Shown here: positions 1 to 6,128 of the stretch, one piece after another
Numbering within the stretch: the stretch's first letter is position 1
Layout: the number at the start of each line of letters is the position of its first letter
Origin: Phycisphaerales bacterium UBA4658
Lineage (GTDB): Bacteria; Planctomycetota; Phycisphaerae; Phycisphaerales; UBA1924
DNA: 7,883 nt
Reading direction: 5' to 3'
NCBI GenBank assembly: GCA_002405485.1
Contig: DHLW01000133.1
Location: forward strand, 1 to 7,883
The notes under the pieces: generated by a model
What the model saw: the letters and a program-made list of their open reading frames with translations, nothing else
What the model was told of the DNA's origin: nothing
Database searches by the model: none
Position numbers and translations under genes: made by a program

Positions 1-761
1 CCAAGGGTACCGACGGCAAGGGCGCCGCCAAGGCCCCGGGCAAGGGGGAAGCCGCCGCCAAGCCCACCAAGGCCGAACCCGCCAAGGTCGTCGAACCAAA
101 GCCCGCAGCGGTCGACGCCACCCCCGAGGGCGACAAGAAGCCCAAGGGCATCACCATCGTCAGCAACAAGCCGGTCCGCAAGCCCAAGCCCAAGAAGCTG
201 GAGATGCCCGTCTCCGAGCCCCTGCTCAAGCCCGGCAGCAAGTGGAAGCCCCTCATCACCTCCGGCCCGAAGGCCCCGCCCTCGTCGGGTATTCCGGGGG
301 TGCATGCCCCGAGCGAGTTCAAGCTCGATCCCAAGGCCAAACTGCCCAAGAAGGACCTCGACAAGTACCGCGACATCCTGCTCCACAAACGCGCCGAACT
401 CGTCGGCGACGTCGCCAACATGGAAGACGAGGCCCTTCGAGGCAACTCCGGCTCGCTCTCCAATCTTCCCCAGCACATGGCCGAGCAGGGCTCCGACGCC
501 TTCGACCAGGCCCTCTCCCTTGACCTTGCCCAGGTCGATCGCAACCTCATCAAAGAGATCGACGAGGCTCTGAAGCGGATCGAGGACGGGACCTACGGCG
601 TCTGCCTGGCCACGGGCAAGCGCATCAGCGCCGACCGGCTCGCGGAGATCCCCTGGGCCAAGTACTCCATCGAGGCCGCCCGCGAGATGGAAAACCGCCG
701 GTTCACCATCTCCGGCTCTTCCTCGGGCGAAGGGCCCAAGGGCGGATCCGACGAGGACTGA
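1..761 (+). CDS. DksA/TraR-like protein with Lys/Ala/Pro-rich N-terminal tail (5' partial)
   Basis: The reading frame is open from the first complete codon at position 3 to the TGA at 759-761, so the true start lies upstream; the ATG at 204 is probably internal. The first 67 visible residues are low-complexity and basic (16 Lys, many Ala and Pro), like histone-H1-type tails. A DksA-like region follows: a helical stretch from about visible residue 114 to 195 (LPKKDLDKYRDILLHKRAEL, then a second helix ending EALKRIEDGTYG), then a zinc-finger-like segment. In canonical DksA that segment is CxxC-17-CxxC. Here the spacing is exact but the residues are Cys201, Thr204, Ser222 and Ala225, so zinc binding is doubtful. 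DksA family proteins bind RNA polymerase through its secondary channel, often with ppGpp; that role is inferred here. The C-terminus is Gly/Ser- and acid-rich. lspA follows after 30 bp, probably in the same transcript. Confidence 0.88.
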   Translation, partial: KGTDGKGAAKAPGKGEAAAKPTKAEPAKVVEPKPAAVDATPEGDKKPKGITIVSNKPVRKPKPKKLEMPVSEPLLKPGSKWKPLITSGPKAPPSSGIPGVHAPSEFKLDPKAKLPKKDLDKYRDILLHKRAELVGDVANMEDEALRGNSGSLSNLPQHMAEQGSDAFDQALSLDLAQVDRNLIKEIDEALKRIEDGTYGVCLATGKRISADRLAEIPWAKYSIEAAREMENRRFTISGSSSGEGPKGGSDED

Positions 762-791
762 GCCCATCGGGCCGGCACGTCGAACCGCCCA

Positions 792-1505
792 ATGACCCGG
801 AGCACCCGCCGAATGCACCAGAACCATCCCTCCGCCTGGCGCTCCCGCGCTGCCTGGGTCTGGCTCATCATCGCGTGCGTCCTTGCGCTCGGAAGCGACC
901 TTGCGAGCAAGGAGATCGCCTTCCGAACCATCGCTGGCGCCCCTGTGGCCGTCGACCGCGAGGAGGTCCTCCGAGTCAAACGCGACATCGATCCGCGGGC
1001 CATCACCCAGGAACTCATTCCGCGGCACACCCCGGTCACCGTCATCCCCAGCGTCCTCGACTTCCAACTCGTCCTCAACCCCGGCGCCGTCTTCGGTTCC
1101 GGAGCCGGCAACCGCGGGTTCTTCATCGGATTCACCGTCGTCGCCCTGGGCTTCGCCCTCGCGATGTTCGCCAAGTGGACCCTCCCCCACGATCGCTGGG
1201 CGCACGCCGGCATCGGACTCCTCGTCGGCGGCGGCCTGGGCAACCTCTATGACCGCCTCTTCCACGCCTGCGTCCGCGACTTCATCCATCCCCTCCCAGG
1301 CGTCAAGTGGCCCTTCGGCTGGTCGTTCCGCGGCACAGACGAGATCTGGCCCTACGTGTCCAACCTCGCAGACCTCTACCTCCTCATCGGCATCGGCATC
1401 CTGCTCGTGCACCTCTGGCGCCGCGATCAGGCCGAGGCCCAAAGCGCCAAGGCCCGCCTTCACGCCCAATCCGACTCCACCTCCGCTCCGCCGACTCCGG
1501 GCTGA
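792..1505 (+). CDS. lspA: Lipoprotein signal peptidase (signal peptidase II)
   Basis: This 237-residue inner-membrane aspartic protease removes signal peptides from prolipoproteins after lipid is attached to the conserved cysteine. The family motifs appear in order: SDLASK with Asp36 after the first membrane segment (about 22-34), LNPGAVFG at 95-102, GGGLGNLYDR at 146-155, VRDF with Asp163, and SNLAD with Asp194. Asp163 and Asp194 match the catalytic pair. Further membrane segments lie near 109-128, 136-150 and 186-207. The protein is longer than the usual 160-170 residues. About 25 extra residues lie in the first periplasmic loop (near 45-85), and a hydrophilic tail follows residue 210. The start at 792 is chosen as the first ATG after the upstream stop; an ATG at 813 would also serve, and neither has a Shine-Dalgarno sequence. 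No promoter-like boxes are seen before it, which fits cotranscription with the DksA-like gene. Confidence 0.95.
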   Translation: MTRSTRRMHQNHPSAWRSRAAWVWLIIACVLALGSDLASKEIAFRTIAGAPVAVDREEVLRVKRDIDPRAITQELIPRHTPVTVIPSVLDFQLVLNPGAVFGSGAGNRGFFIGFTVVALGFALAMFAKWTLPHDRWAHAGIGLLVGGGLGNLYDRLFHACVRDFIHPLPGVKWPFGWSFRGTDEIWPYVSNLADLYLLIGIGILLVHLWRRDQAEAQSAKARLHAQSDSTSAPPTPG

Positions 1506-1506
1506 C

Positions 1507-3126
1507 TCACATCCCCGGCGGGCGAACGTGCACGCGGCTGGCCGTGCGATACGCCGTCAGCACGCCCAGCACCAGCCACACCATCGTGTTCGTCGCTAGA
1601 AAGTTCCGGACCGTCGTGAGCCACACGTGGTCCCACGGGACGGGGTCGCGCGTCGCGTAATGCGTGAGCCACGAGAGCGGATACGCCATCGCCACGCCCC
1701 CGGCACACGTCAGCACTCCGGCCCACACCCCAAGACCGCCCGATCCTCGGCCGCGACCACGCAGCCCGCAGAGCCCGATCACCAGCCCCATTGGCCAGAG
1801 CAGCCAGTCCCACCGCGTCCCAGACCAGAGCGCAAGCCCGGCCCACACGCTCATGCATGCCAATGCTCCGGCCAGAGCCCCCGCCCACCCGTTCAAGAGC
1901 GGCGGCTCGCCGACGATCGGCCTTGGATCCAGCAACCCAAGCTCGATCGCGCGCTCCCGCGCCTCACGCCTGGTCACCGCTGGAGCATCATGCCCGAACG
2001 CGCCGCGCATCCAGCAAAGCTCCGCTGGCGTTTCCGGTTCCCGTGCACCCGCACCCTCGACCACACCCGACACAGCCCCCGCCGCCCGCTGGCTCGCCGA
2101 CCGGTACTCGCGCACACTCTCCAGATACTCAACCGCCCGGCGCACAAACGCCGGACTCATCGCCAGTCCCAGTTCGGCGTACGCCCGCGCGATCTCTCCG
2201 ATCGGATCTGCAACCAGATCCTCATACCGCACACGCACGAGTCGGCCTTTGCCAAGCCCCTTGGCCTGCTCCAGAAAAGCCCGCTCCGTCGCGTCATACT
2301 CCTCGATCACGCGCTGACGCACCACCTCATCGCCCGGCGGAGGTTGCACCATGAGCACGCTCAGCCGCGCGTGCATCGCCACGTTCGACTTCAGCACCGC
2401 CCCCGGCTCGCGATGCACGTGGATGAACCGAACATCGGCGTCCGGCAATGCCCCATCCCCGCCGAGCACTCGGCGAAGCTCATCCAAACGTGCCGTGTGC
2501 GGCGGGCTCTTGAGCAGAACCATCCGGCCCGGACCGCCGACCATCGCCAGCTTGTCCACCAGACCACGCTGCACCCTCGCAAACCGCGCCCGTTCTCCCG
2601 CCGAGAGCCCCTTGAGCGTCTGATACCGCTTGAAGTGGTCCCAGGCCCCCGGGGCCACAACCCGCCCGGGGAGCGTCCCGATCCCCGCCCAGTTGCACAG
2701 GCCGAAGTCGTCCTCCGCCGGATACTCCGGTCCATACGCCACGTCGTCCTGAGGCCGTGTGCTGGACAGAAACGGAATCAACGCCCACCGCAGCAGCGAC
2801 CATGACAGCACAAAGCCCTGCGGGGCCAGCATCTGGTGCCACCGCGGCGTCACAAACCCCGGATCGCACGAGAGCACGTAGTGCAGATGCGTCGTCCCGG
2901 ATCGGAAGTACCCAAGCACGCACACCACCGGCGCCGAGCGACCCCGCCGCCGACGCGCCGCCAGCACCGGCGCGAGGACGAGGCGCTCCGGAAGCGTCAC
3001 GACCGTCGACACGAGCGAGATCGCGAGCGCACACACCAGCCGAAGCCAGTACCTCGCCGGCACCCCCCCAGAGCCCATCGCCGCTCGCAGCACCCGCGCC
3101 CACGCATCCAGCGGCGCAAACGCCAT
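1507..3126 (-). CDS. Sulfotransferase-family protein with C-terminal membrane module
   Basis: A 539-residue protein. PAPS-dependent sulfotransferases move sulfate from PAPS to a hydroxyl or amine. Visible motifs are a 5'-phosphosulfate loop, GYFRSGTTHLHYVL at 72-85; LLKSPPHTARLDEL at 204-217; a 3'-phosphate segment, HVHREPGAVLKS at 236-247 (Arg239, Ser247); and RYEDL at 300-304. This pattern fits the bacterial Sulfotransfer_3-like group. A hydrophobic stretch near 26-55 precedes the domain. After it, about four hydrophobic segments (near 413-435, 438-455, 465-487 and 508-527) form a membrane module unusual for cytosolic sulfotransferases. The substrate is unknown; a lipid or envelope glycan is a guess. 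The same frame stays open to 3528, but that would run 212 bases into mqnE with low-complexity sequence. The ATG at 3126 is preferred because promoter-like boxes sit just upstream; an ATG at 3258 is the alternative. The gene is convergent with lspA and divergent from mqnE. Confidence 0.85.
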   Translation of the reverse strand: MAFAPLDAWARVLRAAMGSGGVPARYWLRLVCALAISLVSTVVTLPERLVLAPVLAARRRRGRSAPVVCVLGYFRSGTTHLHYVLSCDPGFVTPRWHQMLAPQGFVLSWSLLRWALIPFLSSTRPQDDVAYGPEYPAEDDFGLCNWAGIGTLPGRVVAPGAWDHFKRYQTLKGLSAGERARFARVQRGLVDKLAMVGGPGRMVLLKSPPHTARLDELRRVLGGDGALPDADVRFIHVHREPGAVLKSNVAMHARLSVLMVQPPPGDEVVRQRVIEEYDATERAFLEQAKGLGKGRLVRVRYEDLVADPIGEIARAYAELGLAMSPAFVRRAVEYLESVREYRSASQRAAGAVSGVVEGAGAREPETPAELCWMRGAFGHDAPAVTRREARERAIELGLLDPRPIVGEPPLLNGWAGALAGALACMSVWAGLALWSGTRWDWLLWPMGLVIGLCGLRGRGRGSGGLGVWAGVLTCAGGVAMAYPLSWLTHYATRDPVPWDHVWLTTVRNFLATNTMVWLVLGVLTAYRTASRVHVRPPGM

Positions 3127-3132
3127 TGAGTG

Positions 3133-3162
3133 CGGATAAGGCAACGGAAGGATGCGGTTCAA
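3133..3162 (-). promoter_or_regulatory. Putative sigma70-like promoter of the sulfotransferase gene
   Basis: Read on the minus strand, TTGAAC (plus positions 3157-3162) is followed by an 18-bp spacer and TATCCG (3133-3138). Six bases then separate it from the ATG at 3126. The -35 box is good (4 of 6 matches to TTGACA) and the -10 box weaker (3 of 6 to TATAAT). Transcription would start at or next to the start codon, which supports 3126 over the longer readings and suggests a leaderless mRNA. This rests on motif reading only. Confidence 0.4.
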
Positions 3163-3266
3163 CCGATCGAGCACGTGAGTGCCGCAGTCTACGTACGCAT
3201 GCTCGCCACACCCTGCCAAACGACCCCCGCCGGGCTCGGCGCACCCGCTCGGGGGCATGTTCTCTA

Positions 3267-3286
3267 TTTTCAGTAATCTTTGAAAA
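3267..3286. promoter_or_regulatory. AT-rich inverted repeat in the divergent promoter region, possible operator
   Basis: TTTTCA (3267-3272) and TGAAAA (3281-3286) are perfect inverted hexamers separated by GTAATCTT. They sit in the only markedly AT-rich stretch (about 3260-3287) of the 190-bp gap between the sulfotransferase and mqnE starts. The right half overlaps the proposed -35 box of mqnE, so a bound repressor would block it. It could instead be an UP-like AT-rich element with chance symmetry. Confidence 0.3.
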
Positions 3287-3308
3287 CAGCCCCCTCCCGG
3301 CCTATGCT
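3280..3308 (+). promoter_or_regulatory. Putative sigma70-like promoter of mqnE
   Basis: TTGAAA (3280-3285, 5 of 6 matches to TTGACA) is followed by a 17-bp spacer and TATGCT (3303-3308, 4 of 6 to TATAAT). The -10 box ends 8 bases before the ATG at 3317, so transcription would begin almost at the start codon. No Shine-Dalgarno sequence is present. This is the best promoter match in the window. Confidence 0.55.
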
Positions 3309-3316
3309 TGGGCGTC

Positions 3317-4786
3317 ATGAGCTCCGCGACCCTTGCCCGTTCCATCCACACGCCCGAGCGCCTCGCGCTCCGCGGCGAGCCCGATGCGGCGCTCGAGCCC
3401 ATCGCAAGCAAAGTCGCCAAGGGCGAGCGACTCTCGCTCGACGACGGCCGAGTCCTCTTCGACACGCCCGACATCTGGTCGGTCTGCGCCCTCGCCGACG
3501 CCGTCCGCCGCCGTCTCCATGGCGACAACGCCTACTACAACATCAACCGCCACCTGAACTACTCCAACGTGTGCGCGCTCTCCTGCAAGTTCTGCGAGTT
3601 TTACCGCAAACAGGATGACGCCGACGCTTACACCCGCGACATGGACTACGTCCGCGAGCAGGTGCGCCAGGCCGTCGAGGGCGGCGCAACCGAAATGCAC
3701 TCGGTCGGCGGGCTGCACCCGTATCTCCCGTTCAGCTACTACACCGATCTGTGCTCAACCATTCGCGACCAGGCCCGCTCGCTTGGGAGCGACCTGCACG
3801 TCAAGGCCTTCACCGCGGTTGAGGTGGTGCACCTGGCCAAGATCGCCAAGGTGTACAAGGGCGCAAACGTGCCCGGAGCCGAGGGGCGGGCGATGCGGCA
3901 AGAGGGCATCCGCTGGGTGCTGAGCAAGCTCAAGGACGCCGGGATGGGATCGCTCCCCGGCGGCGGAGCCGAGGTCTTCGACGATCGCGTCCACGACGAG
4001 GCCTACAAGGGCAAGATTCGCTCCGACGTCTGGCTCGACGTCCATCGCGTGGCCCATGAACTCGGGCTGAACACCAACGCCACGCTCCTCTACGGGCACA
4101 TCGAACGCCGCGAGGATCGGCTGGTGCACATGGACATGCTCCGCCGCGCACAGGACCGCGCGCTGATGGGGCTGGGATACCGCGGCGAAGCGATGAAGTG
4201 GTCGAGAGCCGAAGAGGTCAAGAGGCCGAGCGACGAATCCGCGTCGGGCCACCTTGGCTATTCCGGCGATGAAGGTGCTGATATCCCAGTCATTACCCTG
4301 ACCAAACCCGGCACGCCGCTGCCCGAGCACATCGCGTTCGCCGCGAATCAGCACTCCGCCTCTTCACCTCTTGACCTCTCAACCTCTTCCTCCTCCACCG
4401 GCTACTTCCAGACCATCATCCCCCTGCCCTTCTTTCCCGACGGCTCCGAACTCGAGCGTCTGCCCGGCCCCGGCGGTCTGGAGAACCTGCGCACCCTCGC
4501 CATCGCCCGGCTCATGCTCGATAACTTCCCGCACACCAAGGCCTTCTGGATCATGCAGACCCTGCCCATGAGCCAGCTCATGCTCCAGTGCGGTGCAGAC
4601 GACATCGACGGCACCGTCGTCTGGTACGACATCACCAAGGTCGGCAACGCCAGCACCCACCAGGAAGTCAGCGTCTGGAGCCTGCAGAAGGCCTGCCGCG
4701 ACGCGGGCTTCCGCCCGATCGAGCGCGACACGCTCTATCGGCGGGTGATCCGTGATGGAAAGACCTGGCGAGCCGCGATCAACTGA
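3317..4786 (+). CDS. mqnE: Aminodeoxyfutalosine synthase (radical SAM, menaquinone synthesis)
   Basis: A 489-residue radical SAM enzyme. MqnE joins a 5'-deoxyadenosyl radical from SAM to 3-[(1-carboxyvinyl)oxy]benzoate to give aminodeoxyfutalosine, an early step of the futalosine route from chorismate to menaquinone. The 4Fe-4S motif CxxxCxxC is at Cys86, Cys90 and Cys93 ([11 protein letters not shown]). Other family wording is HSVGGLHP (128-135), [10 protein letters not shown] (161-170), LPGGGAEVF (213-221), [13 protein letters not shown] (362-374) and [12 protein letters not shown] (424-435). MqnE is usually near 370-400 residues; the excess is mostly a stretch of about 78 residues (near 283-360) between RRAQDRA and TGYFQT, with charged then Ser/Thr-rich sequence and repeats in its DNA. 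The start is the ATG at 3317; an in-frame TTG at 3308 overlaps the -10 box. The related MqnC was considered, but the HSVGGLHP and GGGAEVF wording favours MqnE. trpB follows after 52 bp. Confidence 0.93.
   Translation: MSSATLARSIHTPERLALRGEPDAALEPIASKVAKGERLSLDDGRVLFDTPDIWSVCALADAVRRRLHGDNAYYNINRHLNYSNVCALSCKFCEFYRKQDDADAYTRDMDYVREQVRQAVEGGATEMHSVGGLHPYLPFSYYTDLCSTIRDQARSLGSDLHVKAFTAVEVVHLAKIAKVYKGANVPGAEGRAMRQEGIRWVLSKLKDAGMGSLPGGGAEVFDDRVHDEAYKGKIRSDVWLDVHRVAHELGLNTNATLLYGHIERREDRLVHMDMLRRAQDRALMGLGYRGEAMKWSRAEEVKRPSDESASGHLGYSGDEGADIPVITLTKPGTPLPEHIAFAANQHSASSPLDLSTSSSSTGYFQTIIPLPFFPDGSELERLPGPGGLENLRTLAIARLMLDNFPHTKAFWIMQTLPMSQLMLQCGADDIDGTVVWYDITKVGNASTHQEVSVWSLQKACRDAGFRPIERDTLYRRVIRDGKTWRAAIN
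4213..4379. repeat. 13-bp inverted repeat pair inside the mqnE insertion
   Basis: AGAGGTCAAGAGG at 4213-4225 is the exact reverse complement of CCTCTTGACCTCT at 4367-4379, with 141 bp between. Both arms lie within the stretch of mqnE that has no counterpart in ordinary MqnE. The arms could mark the ends of a small captured element or pair as an mRNA stem. Low complexity raises the odds of chance, and I see no flanking target duplication. Confidence 0.45.
4359..4390 (+). repeat. Four imperfect 8-bp tandem repeats in mqnE
   Basis: Consecutive octamers CCTCTTCA, CCTCTTGA, CCTCTCAA and CCTCTTCC form a pyrimidine-rich tract that encodes part of the Ser/Thr-rich end of the MqnE insertion. Eight is not a multiple of three, so gain or loss of one unit would shift the frame. 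The differences between copies make frequent slippage less likely. The second copy contains part of the right arm of the 13-bp inverted repeat. Confidence 0.55.
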
Positions 4787-4826
4787 CGATGGCGTCGAGT
4801 CGATCTGTACCCGACGCACGCATTCG

Positions 4827-4832
4827 TACCAT
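4827..4832 (+). promoter_or_regulatory. Possible -10 box of trpB
   Basis: TACCAT (4 of 6 matches to TATAAT) ends six bases before the trpB ATG at 4839, the same spacing as before the sulfotransferase and glucosidase genes. No good -35 box lies 16-18 bp upstream, so this is weak and trpB may instead be read through from mqnE. Confidence 0.25.
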
Positions 4833-4838
4833 CCGACC

Positions 4839-6077
4839 ATGCCCTCCGCTTCCCAACCTCTCTCCGCCGTCCCCACCCCGCAAGGCCGCTTCGGCGTCTT
4901 CGGCGGCTCGTATGTCCCAGAGACGCTCTCGCTCGCCCTCGCGCAGCTCCGCGAGGTGTATGAGTCCGTGCGCACCGATCCGAAGTTCTGGGCCGAGCTT
5001 GAGCTGCTGCTGCGCACGTACGTCGGCCGGCCCACACCGCTGTATCTCGCCAGCCGCCTCACCGCCCACGTCCGCTCCATCGCCAAGTCTCCAGCCGCCG
5101 GCGCGAGCGTCTGGCTCAAGCGCGAGGACCTCGCCCACACCGGCGCGCACAAGATCAACAACACCCTCGGCCAGGCCCTGCTCACGCTCCGCATGGGCAA
5201 GAAGCGCATCATCGCCGAGACCGGCGCGGGGCAGCACGGCGTGGCCAGCGCCACCGCCGCCGCCCACTTCGGCCTCTCCTGCGATGTCTACATGGGCGCC
5301 GAAGACGTCCGCCGCCAACGGCTGAACGTCGTGCGCATGCGCCTCATGGGCGCACGCGTGGTTGAAGTCAACTCCGGCTCGCGCACGCTCAAGGACGCCA
5401 CCAACGAGGCCATGCGCGACTGGATGGGCTCCGTCGAGCACACCCATTACATCATCGGCTCGGTCGTCGGACCGCACCCCTTCCCCATGATCGTCCGCGA
5501 CTTCCAGAGCGTCATCGGACGCGAGGCCCGCGCTCAGTCCCTCCAGGCCCTCGGGAGACTCCCCGATGCCGTCGTCGCCTGCGTCGGCGGGGGCTCCAAC
5601 GCCGCCGGCATCTTCTATCCCTTCGTCGACGACGCGAATGTCAAGCTCATCGGCGTCGAGGCCGGCGGGCGATCGCACAAGCCGGGCGATCACGCCGCCC
5701 CTCTCTCTTTCGGCACCCCAGGTGTGCTGCACGGCTCGCTCAGCTACGTGCTCCAGGACCCCTCAGGCCAGACCGCCGACGTGCACTCATGCTCGGCCGG
5801 GCTCGACTATCCGGGCGTCGGGCCCGAGCACAGCTACTGGAAGGATGCCGGACGCGTGCACTACACCGCCGCTGGCGACGCCGAAGCACTCGACGCCTTC
5901 ACACTTCTGGCACGCACAGAGGGCATCATCCCCGCGCTCGAGACTTCGCACGCCATCAGCGCCGCCGTCAAGCTCGCGGCGGACATGCCCCGCGAGCAGC
6001 ATGTGGTCGTCAACCTCTCAGGCCGAGGCGACAAGGATGTCGACGAGGCCACGCGCCTGCTCGCGCTCCCGCACTGA
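4839..6077 (+). CDS. trpB: Tryptophan synthase beta subunit
   Basis: A 412-residue cytosolic PLP enzyme that joins indole and L-serine to form tryptophan, normally as an alpha2-beta2 complex with TrpA. The length is normal for TrpB. Family sequence begins [15 protein letters not shown] (16-30). Lys105 in HTGAHKINN is the PLP Schiff-base lysine. Glu127 in AETGAGQHG is the catalytic glutamate, at the same 22-residue distance as Lys87-Glu109 in Salmonella TrpB. GGGSN at 250-254 is the PLP phosphate loop, and LSGRGDKD at 393-400 is the usual C-terminal motif. [13 protein letters not shown] (319-331) is typical of standard TrpB1 rather than TrpB2. The frame opens earlier at 4752, inside mqnE, but homology begins only after the ATG at 4839. 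No trpA or other trp gene is in the window. Its upstream neighbour mqnE serves another chorismate-derived pathway. Confidence 0.97.
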   Translation: MPSASQPLSAVPTPQGRFGVFGGSYVPETLSLALAQLREVYESVRTDPKFWAELELLLRTYVGRPTPLYLASRLTAHVRSIAKSPAAGASVWLKREDLAHTGAHKINNTLGQALLTLRMGKKRIIAETGAGQHGVASATAAAHFGLSCDVYMGAEDVRRQRLNVVRMRLMGARVVEVNSGSRTLKDATNEAMRDWMGSVEHTHYIIGSVVGPHPFPMIVRDFQSVIGREARAQSLQALGRLPDAVVACVGGGSNAAGIFYPFVDDANVKLIGVEAGGRSHKPGDHAAPLSFGTPGVLHGSLSYVLQDPSGQTADVHSCSAGLDYPGVGPEHSYWKDAGRVHYTAAGDAEALDAFTLLARTEGIIPALETSHAISAAVKLAADMPREQHVVVNLSGRGDKDVDEATRLLALPH

Positions 6078-6094
6078 TACGCGACGTGCGAGCG

Positions 6095-6122
6095 TTGCGC
6101 GAGTGCACACCGGCGGTACACT
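6095..6122 (+). promoter_or_regulatory. Putative promoter of the glucosidase gene
   Basis: TTGCGC (6095-6100) is followed by a 16-bp spacer and TACACT (6117-6122, 4 of 6 matches to TATAAT). Six bases separate the -10 box from the ATG at 6129. The -35 box is poor (3 of 6). If it is real, the transcript would be leaderless and the gene transcribed independently of trpB, which ends 51 bp upstream. Confidence 0.4.
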
Positions 6123-6128
6123 CGCCTC

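Noticed and set aside
1488..1521. CCGCCG...CGGCGG hairpin at the lspA/sulfotransferase junction as a bidirectional terminator
   Set aside because: The stem is only 6 bp with a 22-nt loop and no T-run on either side; such pairings are common at this GC content.
1627..2805. 392-codon plus-strand open frame opposite the sulfotransferase
   Set aside because: Its protein is Arg/Pro/His-rich with no recognisable motif. It is the antisense shadow of a well-supported gene in GC-rich DNA.
3308..3316. TTG at 3308 as the mqnE start
   Set aside because: It begins at the last base of the -10-like box and adds only three residues; the ATG at 3317 is a stronger start codon.
3127..3528. N-terminal extension of the sulfotransferase frame up to 3528 on the minus strand, or a start at 3258
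   Set aside because: The extension is Arg/Ser-rich low complexity, overlaps mqnE by 212 bases and would contain the promoter boxes of both genes. The ATG at 3258 is possible but adds a stretch with no recognisable domain.
4163..4396. MqnE insertion as an intein or group I/II intron remnant
   Set aside because: Far too short, with no splicing-domain start Cys/Ser or terminal His-Asn; the frame is simply continuous.
4779..5732. 317-codon minus-strand open frame opposite trpB
   Set aside because: Ala/Gly/Asp-rich shadow of trpB, which has all its catalytic motifs on the other strand.
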